Below the pieces are notes generated by a model. The model had not been told where the DNA came from. It worked only from the letters and a program-made list of their open reading frames with translations, and made no database searches. From positions 4,898,001-4,962,000 of the forward strand of contig NZ_LT629740.1 of the NCBI RefSeq assembly GCF_900105165.1: a stretch of DNA of 64,000 bases, written 5' to 3'. Of this stretch, positions 16,888 to 26,506 are shown in pieces (position 1 is the first letter of the stretch; the number at the start of each line of letters is the position of its first letter). Made by a program: the position numbers and the translations under genes. Source of the DNA: Mucilaginibacter mallensis. GTDB lineage: Bacteria; Bacteroidota; Bacteroidia; Sphingobacteriales; Sphingobacteriaceae.

Positions 16888-17790
16888 ATGCCGGATAAAT
16901 ACATTGATCTTCAATCTATCAGCGACCTGCATAAGCTGGTAAAATACTCGCCGCCCAAGCATCCCCTGATAAGCGTGATAGACCATGCAGATTTTTATGA
17001 AAAGCGCCCCAGGGAGGATGCTTTTTACCGTTTTGGCTTTTATACCATTTCCTGCAAAAAATTTGAAGGCGTATTAAAATATGGTAAAGGATATTACGAC
17101 TTTAATGAAGGTTCCCTGATGTTCACGGCACCCGGGCAGGTCATTGCCCCCGGGCCGGATGTTATTGTTGATGAAGGGTGGGCACTATTCATTCATCCTG
17201 ATTTGATCCATGGTACCGATTTAGGTAAGAAGATACACCAGTATTCCTTTTTTAATTACGAAGCTAACGAGGCCCTCCACATTTCAGAAGAGGAGAAACT
17301 GACCATTAAGGATTGTGTGGCAAAGATTGAAAGAGAGTATTCACAAAATATAGATAAGCACTCGCAGGGCCTCATCGTCAGCAATATTGAACTTCTGCTG
17401 AATTATTGTAATCGTTTTTACGACAGGCAATTTTACACCAGGGCAAAAGTTAATTCAGACGTGGTACAACAATTTGAGAAATTGCTAAAAGATTACTTCT
17501 CGCAGGACAACCTGATCGAAACCGGGCTGCCAAATGTTAAATATTTTGCTTCCCGCCTCAACCTTTCACCCAATTATTTATCTGATCTGTTAAACAAATT
17601 TACGGGTAAAACCACTCAGGAACATATCCACCTGGAACTGATAGATAAAGCTAAATCATTGTTGTGGGGTACGAATAACTCTATCAGTGAGATTGCATAC
17701 GGCCTTGGTTTTGAACACCCTTCGCACTTTACAAAGATCTTCAAATCAAAAACAGGAAAATCGCCGAGCGAATACCGGCACCTGAATTAG
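16888..17790 (+). CDS. AraC-family transcriptional regulator
   Basis: A 300-residue regulator. Residues 25-170 form a cupin-like sensing domain (AraC_binding type, with FNEGSLMFTAPGQV). Residues 195-300 hold the two helix-turn-helix motifs: YFASRLNLSPNYLSDLLNKFTGK and ISEIAYGLGFEHPSHFTKIFKSKTGKSPSEYR, the AraC signature. Its position just after the SDR gene suggests it controls that enzyme, or an adjacent unlinked target. The inducer is unknown. Confidence 0.93.
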   Translation: MPDKYIDLQSISDLHKLVKYSPPKHPLISVIDHADFYEKRPREDAFYRFGFYTISCKKFEGVLKYGKGYYDFNEGSLMFTAPGQVIAPGPDVIVDEGWALFIHPDLIHGTDLGKKIHQYSFFNYEANEALHISEEEKLTIKDCVAKIEREYSQNIDKHSQGLIVSNIELLLNYCNRFYDRQFYTRAKVNSDVVQQFEKLLKDYFSQDNLIETGLPNVKYFASRLNLSPNYLSDLLNKFTGKTTQEHIHLELIDKAKSLLWGTNNSISEIAYGLGFEHPSHFTKIFKSKTGKSPSEYRHLN

Positions 17791-17820
17791 ATGGAGGAAT
17801 AATTCTTCGGCTGATAGTGC

Positions 17821-17838
17821 CCCTGGCATTGGCCAGGG
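17821..17838. terminator. Short hairpin after the AraC gene
   Basis: Arms ccctggc (17821-17827) and gccaggg (17832-17838) pair perfectly around a 4-nt loop, 30 bp after the AraC stop. There is no T run, so termination would be weak. Confidence 0.45.
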
Positions 17839-17839
17839 A

Positions 17840-17960
17840 CCTAGTGTCGTGTCAATCATAAAATGTCGCTAGTCGTAAGCCTAAAGTCTTGAGTCAAAAA
17901 TCCAAAAGAACGAAATATGGCTTTAGACTTACGACTAAAGACTGTTGACTTGGCACTAGG
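17840..17960. repeat. Imperfect palindromic repeat element (MITE-like)
   Basis: About 120 bp form one long imperfect inverted repeat. The outer arms cctagtg (17840-17846) and cactagg (17954-17960) extend inward with 13 of 16 matches. The inner arms at 17870-17886 and 17921-17937 match at 16 of 17. The tagtcgtaag/cttacgacta core also recurs as short direct repeats. Such elements are dispersed in some Sphingobacteriaceae genomes. It sits directly upstream of the second AraC gene and may supply or disturb its leader. Confidence 0.6.
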
Positions 17961-17997
17961 TTGTTTTTCATGCACCTCAAATATCCTATCTTTAAAA

Positions 17998-18816
17998 ATG
18001 CTGCACCATGAATTCGCCCCTCCTGAAGAGCTACAGGATACCATAAAGTGCTTTTGGTACAACAAAAGAGACGCTGATGAACAACAATCGAGTTTTGAGG
18101 TACAACCTGATGGCTACGCTGAAATTATTTTTCATTTCGGAAGCCTCCGTAGTATTTCATCCAATGGAAGCCTGCAGCCATTACCATCACCGTTTATGAT
18201 GGGGCTGCTCAATCAGCCTGTTATTTTTCACACCGAAAATCGTTTGGAGATCATTGGTATCAGGTGCTTTCCATGGACCGTGTTCGATTTGCTCGGACTG
18301 CCGTCAGGTAAAGGCGGAGTGCGCATATTTGAGCATCCTATCGCCCAGCTTCAGCCTGCATTGAATAAATTAATTGAAGCCGGCAGGATAGATGAAGCGC
18401 TTGCTCAGGTAAAACAGTATTTTCTGGATGCACGGTCTGGAATTGCTACCAGCAATATGCTATTTAAAGCAGGGTTTGCTATGAGGGAAGCAAAGGGCAC
18501 CTTGCCGGTAAGCCAGGTAGCGGCGGCGGCCCATGCCACGGTTCGTACACTGGAAAGAAACTTCAAGCAATCTTCCGGCTATTCTATTAAAGATGTGTCG
18601 GGCCTGATACGCTTTGAGCAGGTACGAAACCGCTTATGGCATTATCCCGATTCCAACATTGCCAGCTTAGCTCATGAACTAGGCTATACGGATCAATCCC
18701 ACCTAAGTAAGGAATTCAAGCGCTACAGCGGCACTACTCCGGCGGCATTCGCGCGAAAGGCAAAGAAAAGAAAACAGGCTGTAAGCAACGATTTTGTCGC
18801 ATTTATACAAGCCTGA
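17998..18816 (+). CDS. AraC-family regulator with DUF6597-like N-terminus
   Basis: A 272-residue regulator when started at the ATG at 17998. An upstream in-frame start at 17917 lies inside the palindromic repeat and adds 27 residues that do not fit the family, so I rejected it. The N-terminal half (MLHHEFAPPEELQDTIKCFWY, QPDGYAEIIFHFG) is the sensing domain typical of small AraC proteins with DUF6597. The C-terminal half carries VSQVAAAAHATVRTLERNFKQSSG and IASLAHELGYTDQSHLSKEFKRYSGTTPAAF, the AraC DNA-binding signature. It lies 41 bp upstream of the flavin monooxygenase on the same strand, so it probably regulates that gene. Confidence 0.9.
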   Translation: MLHHEFAPPEELQDTIKCFWYNKRDADEQQSSFEVQPDGYAEIIFHFGSLRSISSNGSLQPLPSPFMMGLLNQPVIFHTENRLEIIGIRCFPWTVFDLLGLPSGKGGVRIFEHPIAQLQPALNKLIEAGRIDEALAQVKQYFLDARSGIATSNMLFKAGFAMREAKGTLPVSQVAAAAHATVRTLERNFKQSSGYSIKDVSGLIRFEQVRNRLWHYPDSNIASLAHELGYTDQSHLSKEFKRYSGTTPAAFARKAKKRKQAVSNDFVAFIQA

Positions 18817-18857
18817 TCCAGTAGCGTTCCAGACCTTTGTGTCATAATCATACTAAT

Positions 18858-20408
18858 ATGAACGACGCACTTAAAAACAATAAATCCACACAAAATAATA
18901 CTATTTACGATGTGATCATTTCCGGCGCAGGGCCCGTAGGCCTGTTCCTCGCCTGTGAACTGGCGCTGGCCAAATGTTCAGTCCTGATACTGGAAAAGAC
19001 GGAGGATCCGCACTCGCCATTAAAGCAAATGCCTTTCGGCATACGGGGACTTTCAGCACCTACTATTGAAGCGCTTTATCGCCGTAATTTGCTAAACGAA
19101 TTGGAGATACATAAACACCTTAAAAACCCTCACCAAAATGCCAAACAGGGTGCACAGCGCCAGGTAGGGCACTTCGCCGGCATTCCATTCCTTGAGGGTG
19201 ATATTGATACATCACAGTGGAAGTACCGCCTGCCAGGCTCTACCGAAACCAGTTTAATTTCTGAAATGCAGGAACTTGAAACGGTGCTGGCCCGTCGCGC
19301 GGAAACCCTGGGTGTAGAGATCAGGCGCGGGCTTGCCATTACCGGCTTCCATCAAACTGCGGACGGGATAACTGTTCAATCGGGTGACCAATCTTTTCAA
19401 GGTGAATGGCTGGTGGGTTGCGATGGCGCCCGTAGTATTGTTCGCAAGGCAGGCGGTTTTGAATTCGCTGGTACGGAGCCGGAATTTACCGGCTACTCTA
19501 CTAAGGTTGACATCGCCGACCCGGAGAAGCTCAGCCCGGGCCGAGTTGTGACACCAAGTGGGATGTACATGCAATCGCAGCCGGGTTACGTGGTGATACA
19601 GGATTTTGATGGCGGGGCATTTCATTGTTCAGAAAAACCAATCACACTTGAACATGTGCAGGAGGTGCTACGCCGCGTATCAAACACCGACGTTACTATC
19701 AGCGCCCTGCATATCGCAACTACGTGGACCGACCGGGCACGGCAGGCCACAACTTACCGCAACGGACGGGTACTTTTAGCAGGTGATGCAGCGCACATTC
19801 ACGCACCGTTAGGCGGCCAGGGGCTTAACCTGGGGCTGGGCGATGCCATGAACCTGGGCTGGAAACTTGCCGCAACCATCCATGAGAAAGCACCGGAAGA
19901 CTTGCTGGACAGTTATTATACCGAACGACATCCAATTGGTGCACAGGTGTTGGATTGGTCGCGCGCGCAGGTTGCCATTATGGGACTAAGCCCGGAAGCC
20001 CGCGCGCTGAACGCGATCATCCGCGACCTTATAAGTACGCGCGATGGTGCCACCTACTTTGCAGGAAGAGTGTGGGGCATTTTCACACACTACAACCTCG
20101 GCGGCGACCATCCTCTGACAGGCTATAGTGTTCCTCACTTTGAGTTGGAGAACGGCACGGCAATTGGCGAGTTAATGCACGATGGCCATGGGATACTGCT
20201 TGATTTTGACAGGAATGCTTCACTTAAAACTTTGGCTGATAAATATGGCGACCAAATGAAATATGTTGCGGCCCGGGCGAAAGAGCAATTAGGCCTGAGC
20301 GCTGTACTGATACGCCCTGATGGGTTTATCGCCTGGGCCTGTGACAACAACCCTGATTACAGCGAACTCCAAAAGGCTGCCGCTCGCTGGTTTTTTAATT
20401 CTAAATGA
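18858..20408 (+). CDS. FAD-dependent aromatic monooxygenase (PHBH type)
   Basis: A 516-residue flavoprotein of the p-hydroxybenzoate-hydroxylase/polyketide-hydroxylase group. It has the FAD motif SGAGPVGLFLACELA near residue 22, the DG motif in VGCDGARSIVRK (about 190) and the second FAD motif RVLLAGDAAHIHAPLGGQGLNLGLGDAMNLGWKLA (about 305-340). It uses NAD(P)H and oxygen to hydroxylate an aromatic substrate. The length and domain order also fit rifampicin-monooxygenase-like enzymes, so drug inactivation and catabolism of an aromatic compound are both possible. I chose the ATG at 18858 over an upstream TTG. The preceding AraC gene is its likely regulator. Confidence 0.9.
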   Translation: MNDALKNNKSTQNNTIYDVIISGAGPVGLFLACELALAKCSVLILEKTEDPHSPLKQMPFGIRGLSAPTIEALYRRNLLNELEIHKHLKNPHQNAKQGAQRQVGHFAGIPFLEGDIDTSQWKYRLPGSTETSLISEMQELETVLARRAETLGVEIRRGLAITGFHQTADGITVQSGDQSFQGEWLVGCDGARSIVRKAGGFEFAGTEPEFTGYSTKVDIADPEKLSPGRVVTPSGMYMQSQPGYVVIQDFDGGAFHCSEKPITLEHVQEVLRRVSNTDVTISALHIATTWTDRARQATTYRNGRVLLAGDAAHIHAPLGGQGLNLGLGDAMNLGWKLAATIHEKAPEDLLDSYYTERHPIGAQVLDWSRAQVAIMGLSPEARALNAIIRDLISTRDGATYFAGRVWGIFTHYNLGGDHPLTGYSVPHFELENGTAIGELMHDGHGILLDFDRNASLKTLADKYGDQMKYVAARAKEQLGLSAVLIRPDGFIAWACDNNPDYSELQKAAARWFFNSK

Positions 20409-20572
20409 AAAACGCTTAGTCAATTATCAAGCTGACTATCAATAAATAACACTTTCAATAGTGTTTGAGATAATCGAATTAACGATCTCATCTGCTGTAA
20501 AACGGGTGGCTTTAGAGAATGTTAATTTATGTTAAGGAGACAATATTGGAAATATTTAAGCGTCCATTTATT

Positions 20573-20815
20573 ATGAAATACAAAATCAAATTAGCAGGCA
20601 GGGCGCAATTGGTGGAGATCAGCAGCGCCTATTTTAAGGCATGGCATGTATGGAATGTTAAGTTCGAGGATGGAAAGGCAATTATGTTATTCAAACTGGG
20701 GAGTGACTGGATGCAGCGAAACGAGGACTATTTAGAGGAGCATGTTTTACGTTCTTTGGGAAATCTTATTGACAAAATAATTTCAGCAAGGAAAAGAGTA
20801 GTCAGTATCCGTTAA
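20573..20815 (+). CDS. Small hypothetical protein
   Basis: An 80-residue protein when started at the ATG at 20573 (MKYKIKLAGRAQLVEI). A longer frame reaches 20519, but that extension is not needed. It is soluble and basic at the C-terminus, with an aromatic patch (FKAWHVWNVKF) and a helical tail (YLEEHVLRSLGNLIDKIISARKR). I do not recognise the family. It stands alone, about 165 bp after the monooxygenase. The regular codon structure and mixed charge suggest a real gene. Confidence 0.6.
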   Translation: MKYKIKLAGRAQLVEISSAYFKAWHVWNVKFEDGKAIMLFKLGSDWMQRNEDYLEEHVLRSLGNLIDKIISARKRVVSIR

Positions 20816-21016
20816 ATAAAGAAAAGTGATTTTTAATAAAATCACGTCGAAATTTAATAGATCCTGTTTATTCGCTTAATTTTTTTCGTTGCCTATGGAT
20901 TGAATTTTTCAAGCCCCTGCCTGCTTCTGAATATCAGTTTTATGAATGTAGAGATCGATGACATCTTGCATTCCTTAACATCATCATTCAAATAATCGAG
21001 GCATATATTTCATAAA

Positions 21017-21048
21017 AAAACCGCTTTTTGTAATCAAAAAGCGGTTTT
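21017..21048. terminator. Bidirectional intrinsic terminator
   Basis: A perfect 14-bp stem (21017-21030 with 21035-21048) encloses the 4-nt loop taat and is flanked by A and T runs on both sides. It ends the minus-strand GH35 gene and blocks plus-strand transcription from upstream. Confidence 0.9.
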
Positions 21049-21098
21049 CTCATTTTCCAAATGCGGGCCAGAAATTTAGCAATTGTCAGCCCGCTTAA

Positions 21099-22970
21099 TT
21101 ATTTACCCTGGTTTGTATTAAGCCGGTCAAGCACCGGTACTTTTACAGCGTTAACATCAGCATGAACAACATCATTTAATTGCTCAAATACGGTTATATC
21201 GTTCTCTCCTTTTTTCAACCAGCAACCCGGCAGGTACAACGTTTGCTGCGGGCCAACTTTCCAGTATCTGCCCAGGTTATGTCCGTTCACAAATACAATA
21301 CCCTTACCCCATTTGCTCATATCTACAAAAGTATCCCCTGCTTCAGTTAAATTAAACTGCGCATGGTAAATAGCCGGATGATCTGCAACTGCTCCTTTTT
21401 TACCTTTTTCAAGATCCGGAGTTGATGACATTGGCAGTTTGTACATTTTCCAGTTACCGGTAATCTCCTGATCGGCTATTATAACCGGGCTAATAATCCC
21501 CTTAAAATTCTGAGTGATCTGTGAACCATAATTTATCCGGCCCATGTTTTCAACCAATATGTCAAGCGTACTATTAAAAGGTATATTAATATCCATGGTA
21601 TAAGTTTTGGTATTGCGGTTAAGCTCGCCAACTTTTTTACCGTTTACATATATAAGCGCATAATCCCTTAAACCATTTAATACCAGTTTGCCGCTAATGG
21701 GCTGATTAAACTTGCGGCGGTATAATACATAACCATGGCCCTGGTTCAGGTCTTCAAAGGTCATTGGGTTATCATTCTCTACAGGTGTCATTTTGCTTAC
21801 CAGGCTAAAAAGATCAGCAGAGTCATCGAACGATGCAGCAGGTATCTCAATAGTTTTTATTGGTGCCGGTACCGGCGGTAATTTCTCATGGGTATAAGCC
21901 TGTATCTCCTTCCTCAGCGAGTCATATTTAGGCGTTTCCCAGCCAGCTTCTGATATAGGGGCATCATAATCATAACTGGTAATATCCGGCTGTATATCAT
22001 GATTTTCATCGTAATTGGCCCCAGAGGTGAATCCAAAATTTGTACCACCATGTATCATATAATAATTAAATGATATACCTGCTTTAAGGTACTTATCTGT
22101 TTGGTCAACAACTTCCTTGGTACTAACCTTTACAAAATCCTCTCCCCAATGATCAAGCCAGCCAGGGTAAAACTCGGCAACCATATAAGGGCCCATGTTA
22201 TCATGATATTTATTAACGGTTTCATGTATTTTGTTGATGTTATCCTCGCCGTTTACTGTTGGTAAAGTGCCCTTTATGCTGCCACCTTCCAAAAGCCAGC
22301 TACCATCAGAGGTAAACAATGGCACATCAAAGCCTGCATCAATCAGCTCCTGTTTAATGGCCATGCTGTATGCCTTATGCTGTTCAAGGGGAATATCTTT
22401 TCTTTGTGCTACATATGAGCCAAACTCGTTTTCAGCCTGTACCATAATGATTGGGCCGCCATGGGTAATTTGCAGGTTTTTAACTTGCTCTGCTAAATGG
22501 TTAATATATATCCTGCATGAATCAAGGAATGCTTTATTGTTATTTCTGATTACCAGATCCTTGTTTTTTTGCAACCACCACGGATAGCCTCCAAATTCCC
22601 ACTCAGCACAGGCATATGGGCCCGGCCGAAGAATTACCATCAAGCCTTCCTGCTGCGCTGTTCTAACAAATTCCGCAATATCGCGGCTATCTGTTTTAAA
22701 ATCCCATACGCCCGGCGCGGTTTCCTGGTTATTCCAAAACACATAGGTGGCTACAGTATTAAGCCCCATTGCTTTCATCATTTTTAACCTATGGCGCCAA
22801 TATGGTTTTGGCACACGGGCAAAATGCATTTCGCCGGAGTGGATCTGGATTGGTTTACCGTCATAAACAAAATTGCCGTCTTTTACTTCAAAAGTGTGCT
22901 TTGCTTGTGAAAACGCAGTATAATTAACTAAAAGAAAGAGAATAAGGATACCGATTGATCTGTTTTTCAT
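21099..22970 (-). CDS. GH35 beta-galactosidase, secreted
   Basis: A 623-residue glycoside hydrolase family 35 enzyme that removes terminal beta-galactose. A signal peptide (residues 1-22, ending TAFSQ) sends it to the periplasm or cell surface. The TIM-barrel begins IQIHSGEMHFARVPKPYWRHRL, the GH35 hallmark. The acid/base glutamate is in QAENEFGSY (about residue 180) and the nucleophile in VAEFYPGW (about 263). C-terminal beta-sandwich domains follow, with GKGIVFVNGHNLGRYW. It is divergent from SusC and shares a promoter region with two LacI-type operators. Together with SusCD and the GH2 enzyme it indicates a galactoside-degrading locus. Confidence 0.95.
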   Translation of the reverse strand: MKNRSIGILILFLLVNYTAFSQAKHTFEVKDGNFVYDGKPIQIHSGEMHFARVPKPYWRHRLKMMKAMGLNTVATYVFWNNQETAPGVWDFKTDSRDIAEFVRTAQQEGLMVILRPGPYACAEWEFGGYPWWLQKNKDLVIRNNNKAFLDSCRIYINHLAEQVKNLQITHGGPIIMVQAENEFGSYVAQRKDIPLEQHKAYSMAIKQELIDAGFDVPLFTSDGSWLLEGGSIKGTLPTVNGEDNINKIHETVNKYHDNMGPYMVAEFYPGWLDHWGEDFVKVSTKEVVDQTDKYLKAGISFNYYMIHGGTNFGFTSGANYDENHDIQPDITSYDYDAPISEAGWETPKYDSLRKEIQAYTHEKLPPVPAPIKTIEIPAASFDDSADLFSLVSKMTPVENDNPMTFEDLNQGHGYVLYRRKFNQPISGKLVLNGLRDYALIYVNGKKVGELNRNTKTYTMDINIPFNSTLDILVENMGRINYGSQITQNFKGIISPVIIADQEITGNWKMYKLPMSSTPDLEKGKKGAVADHPAIYHAQFNLTEAGDTFVDMSKWGKGIVFVNGHNLGRYWKVGPQQTLYLPGCWLKKGENDITVFEQLNDVVHADVNAVKVPVLDRLNTNQGK

Positions 22971-23034
22971 TTTTATTACTTGTAGTATGATATAGTGTAA
23001 ATCAAACCTAAATAATTAAAAGCCCAAAAATGTG

Positions 23035-23048
23035 AGCAAACGTTTGCT
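23035..23048. promoter_or_regulatory. LacI-type operator 1
   Basis: The 14-mer agcaaacgtttgct is a perfect palindrome with the central CG of LacI/GalR-family operators. It lies in the leader or promoter of the GH35 gene. No LacI regulator is encoded in this window. Confidence 0.65.
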
Positions 23049-23245
23049 TAAAATTTCTCCACCAAGTAATAATATCCCGGTTACGCCTTCGAAAATTGTT
23101 TTTGGCTATCTGCATTTATCCTGTAATCCCGTCAAAACCTTAGTTAACAATCTGTAAAGAGCAATATAAACGACAAATGCTATTGCAAACGGCTGATTTT
23201 TAGCAAATTTCAGAAAAGGCTTGATCGTTTTACTACATATATAAA

Positions 23246-23256
23246 CAAACGTTTGC
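23246..23256. promoter_or_regulatory. LacI-type operator 2
   Basis: This site shares the 11-mer caaacgtttgc with operator 1; the inner 10 bases are a perfect palindrome. It lies about 190 bp before the SusC start, on the SusC side of the shared region. Confidence 0.6.
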
Positions 23257-23444
23257 GTTAAGGTTCAGCCCTTGATTTCTTGTTTCTACAATACTTATAT
23301 CCCAACTTTAGAAACTATTATTTGCCACATTAATCATTTTGCAGTAAAAATCTCAAGTAGGTTATGCTGTCCTATCCGATAAATGTACAGATGACAACTA
23401 AACTCAATTAACTAATCTAATTATTAATCAAAAGATCAATTCAC

Positions 23445-26400
23445 ATGAGCAAATTCTATCAAAAAGAATTTTATTTGACATGCCTCTTATTGCTGTTTAC
23501 AGTATTTGGCTTTGCGCAAGTAAAAGTTACGGGTGTTGTTAAAGGAGCAGACAATGACGAAAGTCTGCCCGGCGCATCAGTAGCCGTAAAAGGCACCAGC
23601 GTTGGATCAATGACCGATGCTAACGGAAAATACTCCATTACCGTACCTAAAGACGGTGTTTTAACATTTTCGTTTATTGGCTACACAACACAGGAAATTA
23701 ATGTAGACGGCAAAACAGTGATCAATGTAACACTACCATCGAGCGCTAAAGGCTTAAATGAAGTGGTGGTAGTAGGCTATGGCACACAGAAAAAGGTAAA
23801 CCTTACCGGAGCCGTATCAGTTGTTAGTGCCGCCCAATTAGAAAACCGGCCGGTTACCGGCGTTACCAATGCCTTAGAGGGAACGGTACCCGGTGTTACC
23901 ATTTCATCCAACAACGGGCAGCCTGGTTTTGATGCAGGTAGCATTAATATAAGGGGGCAGTCGCTAAACAGCACCTCTGCATTAGTCGTTATTGATGGTG
24001 TTATCTCAAGTACAGGTGACATGAATGCTATCAACGCTGATGATATTGATAACATTTCCATACTAAAAGATGCAGCGTCAGCGTCAATTTATGGTAACAG
24101 GGCTGCAGGCGGTGTTATAGTAATAACTACCAAAAAAGGTAAAAAAGGAACCGCGCAAATTACTTACAGCGATTATTTTGGTAAAAATAAAGCGGTAGCA
24201 TTACCTGATTATCTTCCATCATGGCAGGCAGCTACATTGTATGATGAGGCAAGGGTTAATGAGGGCCAAACACCTGTTTATACAGCCGCGCAGATACAAA
24301 CTTTCAAAGATGGTTCGGACCCGTATAACTACCCGAATACAGATTGGTTAAAACTATTTTATAGCGGAAACGGTTTCCAGCAAAACCATTACTTAGGTGT
24401 TAATGGCGGCAGCGATAAAACCACTTACGCATTATCAATAGGCTACTTTGATGAAAATGGTATTACCCCAAAAACCAATACACAGCGTTATACCGCTCGC
24501 TTAAACCTGAATACACAGATAAAAGATAATTTATCTGTATTCGGGTACTTATCTTATACTTATCAACCGCTTACTCAACCGCAAAGTTCATTATCTGCCG
24601 ATCAGGGCTTTGACCAGGTTATTCGCCAGTTTAACCGTATATCGCCTATAATTCCCGCCTATTACGCGAACGGCCAATACGGGCATATAGCAGATGGTAG
24701 CCCGCTTGCATGGCTCAACTCACCATCTTTTGATAAGCAAAATGCTTACAATTTCCAGGGTAGTGTTGGCGGCGATTGGGAAATAATTAAAGGCCTGCAC
24801 TTTAAGCCTTCCTTAAACTATAAATTTAATACCAACCAGAGCAATAATTTCGTTTCATCAATTCAATATTATAATGCCGACGGCTCTTTAAGTGGTGTGC
24901 CAAACATTAGCAATGCCACAGATAGCTATAGCAGCCATACCTACATTGCACCACAGGCGTTATTAGAATATGATAAGAAATTAGGATACCATGATATTAA
25001 GATATTAGCCGGTGCTTCGCAGGAGTATAACAGCTATTATACTTTATCTGGTTACAGACAGGGTTTCCTGAATAACTCGTTAAGTGACCTTAACGTGGCG
25101 CCTACCACAGGCCAAACTACATCAAATGATACTTATGATGTGGCACAGCGTTCATTCTTTGGCAGGATTAATTATGATTATAAAGGAAAATACCTTTTAG
25201 AGGGTGATATTCGTGATGATGGTTCATCCCGTTTTGCTCCTGCAAACCGTTGGGGTGTTTTCCCGGGTGCTTCTGCCGGATGGCGTGTATCCGAAGAAGA
25301 TTTCTTTAAAAATCTAAAAAATAGCATCTCTAATTTAAAACTGCGTGCATCATGGGGCAAGCTGGGTAACCAGGACATAGCAGGTTATTATCCTACTATT
25401 GCAACAGTAAGCGCTGGTCAAAACTATCCTTATGGTGGTACTGTTGTTGGTGGTGTAGCCCCTACTGCAGGTGTTGACCAAAGTATAGTATGGGAAAAAA
25501 CTACTCAAACAGATCTTGGTTTGGATGCAGATTTCTTAAAGGTATTTACCCTTACCGCTGATTACTTCATCAAAAAGACCAGCGATGTTTTATACCAGGT
25601 AAACTTACCTGCATATTATGGTTTAACCGCTCCTTATGTAAATGGTTCAAGTTATCAGAATAAAGGCTGGGAAGTTGCTTTAACTTATCACGATAGAGCA
25701 GGTGATTTTAGCTGGAACGTAACAGGTAATGCATCTTTTATAACTAATAAGGTAACCCAGCTGGGAACCAGCAATGCGCCTCAGATCAGCGGCCCTTACA
25801 TTACTGAAGTTGGACAACCACAAGGCTCATTTTACGGATACGTAGCACAAGGCATATTCCAAAACGAAGCACAGGTTAAAGCACATGCCGACCAAAGTGG
25901 TATAAGCCCGAACACTGCTCCCGGCGATTTGATCTATAAAGATGTTAACGGCGACGGAAAGATCGATGCTTCAGACCGTGTAGTATTAGGTTCTAATTTC
26001 CCTAAGGTAACCTTCGGTTTAAATTTGAATGCCAATTGGAAACAATTTGATTTTACCGCATTCTTCCAGGGTGCAGCTGGTGTTAAAAACTATATCTCAG
26101 GCATAGCATTGGGTCAAAATGGTATTGCAACAGGTAAACCTACTTCAGCTATGCTGGATAGCTGGTCACCCACCAATACCAATGCTACCTTCCCTCGTCT
26201 GTGGTTAAATTATACACAAGATAACCCATCCAGTACATATTCTTCATTCTGGATAAGAAATGCAAGCTACGTGCGCTTAAAAAATGTTCAGTTAGGCTAT
26301 TCGCTGCCAGCTGCATGGGCTACCAAAATAGGTGTAAAAAAACTTAGGGTTTATTACAGCGGACAAAATATCTTAACGTTTACCAGCTTCTACAAATGGA

Positions 26401-26486
26401 TAGATCCTGAAGCTCCGGCAGGAGAAAGCGGATATGATTTCCCTCAGGTAAAAATTAATTCATTGGGCTTAAATGTAACCTTTTAA
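23445..26486 (+). CDS. SusC-like TonB-dependent outer-membrane receptor
   Basis: A 1013-residue outer-membrane transporter that imports oligosaccharides using TonB energy. It has a signal peptide (1-25), a carboxypeptidase-like domain (about 27-105, GVVKGADNDESLPGASVAVKGT), a plug domain with EVVVVGYGTQKKVNLTGAVS and DAASASIYGNRAAGGVIVITTKKG, and a long barrel ending in the aromatic F expected for outer-membrane insertion. There is no STN domain, so it is not a sigma/FecR signalling receptor; control probably comes through the LacI-type operators. SusD follows after 20 bp. The neighbouring GH35 and GH2 enzymes point to galactose-containing glycans. Confidence 0.97.
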   Translation: MSKFYQKEFYLTCLLLLFTVFGFAQVKVTGVVKGADNDESLPGASVAVKGTSVGSMTDANGKYSITVPKDGVLTFSFIGYTTQEINVDGKTVINVTLPSSAKGLNEVVVVGYGTQKKVNLTGAVSVVSAAQLENRPVTGVTNALEGTVPGVTISSNNGQPGFDAGSINIRGQSLNSTSALVVIDGVISSTGDMNAINADDIDNISILKDAASASIYGNRAAGGVIVITTKKGKKGTAQITYSDYFGKNKAVALPDYLPSWQAATLYDEARVNEGQTPVYTAAQIQTFKDGSDPYNYPNTDWLKLFYSGNGFQQNHYLGVNGGSDKTTYALSIGYFDENGITPKTNTQRYTARLNLNTQIKDNLSVFGYLSYTYQPLTQPQSSLSADQGFDQVIRQFNRISPIIPAYYANGQYGHIADGSPLAWLNSPSFDKQNAYNFQGSVGGDWEIIKGLHFKPSLNYKFNTNQSNNFVSSIQYYNADGSLSGVPNISNATDSYSSHTYIAPQALLEYDKKLGYHDIKILAGASQEYNSYYTLSGYRQGFLNNSLSDLNVAPTTGQTTSNDTYDVAQRSFFGRINYDYKGKYLLEGDIRDDGSSRFAPANRWGVFPGASAGWRVSEEDFFKNLKNSISNLKLRASWGKLGNQDIAGYYPTIATVSAGQNYPYGGTVVGGVAPTAGVDQSIVWEKTTQTDLGLDADFLKVFTLTADYFIKKTSDVLYQVNLPAYYGLTAPYVNGSSYQNKGWEVALTYHDRAGDFSWNVTGNASFITNKVTQLGTSNAPQISGPYITEVGQPQGSFYGYVAQGIFQNEAQVKAHADQSGISPNTAPGDLIYKDVNGDGKIDASDRVVLGSNFPKVTFGLNLNANWKQFDFTAFFQGAAGVKNYISGIALGQNGIATGKPTSAMLDSWSPTNTNATFPRLWLNYTQDNPSSTYSSFWIRNASYVRLKNVQLGYSLPAAWATKIGVKKLRVYYSGQNILTFTSFYKWIDPEAPAGESGYDFPQVKINSLGLNVTF

Positions 26487-26506
26487 GACTTAAAAAAATT
26501 AGAATC

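Larger units (their letters stand above)
22971..23444. promoter_or_regulatory. Divergent GH35 / SusC promoter region
   Basis: This 474-bp gap holds no gene. It carries two similar palindromes at 23035-23048 and 23246-23256, one 65 bp from the GH35 start and the other about 190 bp from the SusC start. They look like operators for a LacI-family repressor. Nothing else is apparent. Confidence 0.7.

Noticed and set aside
17917..17997. Extended N-terminus for the second AraC regulator
   Set aside because: The extra codons lie in the palindromic repeat and do not resemble the family; the ATG at 17998 starts the domain.
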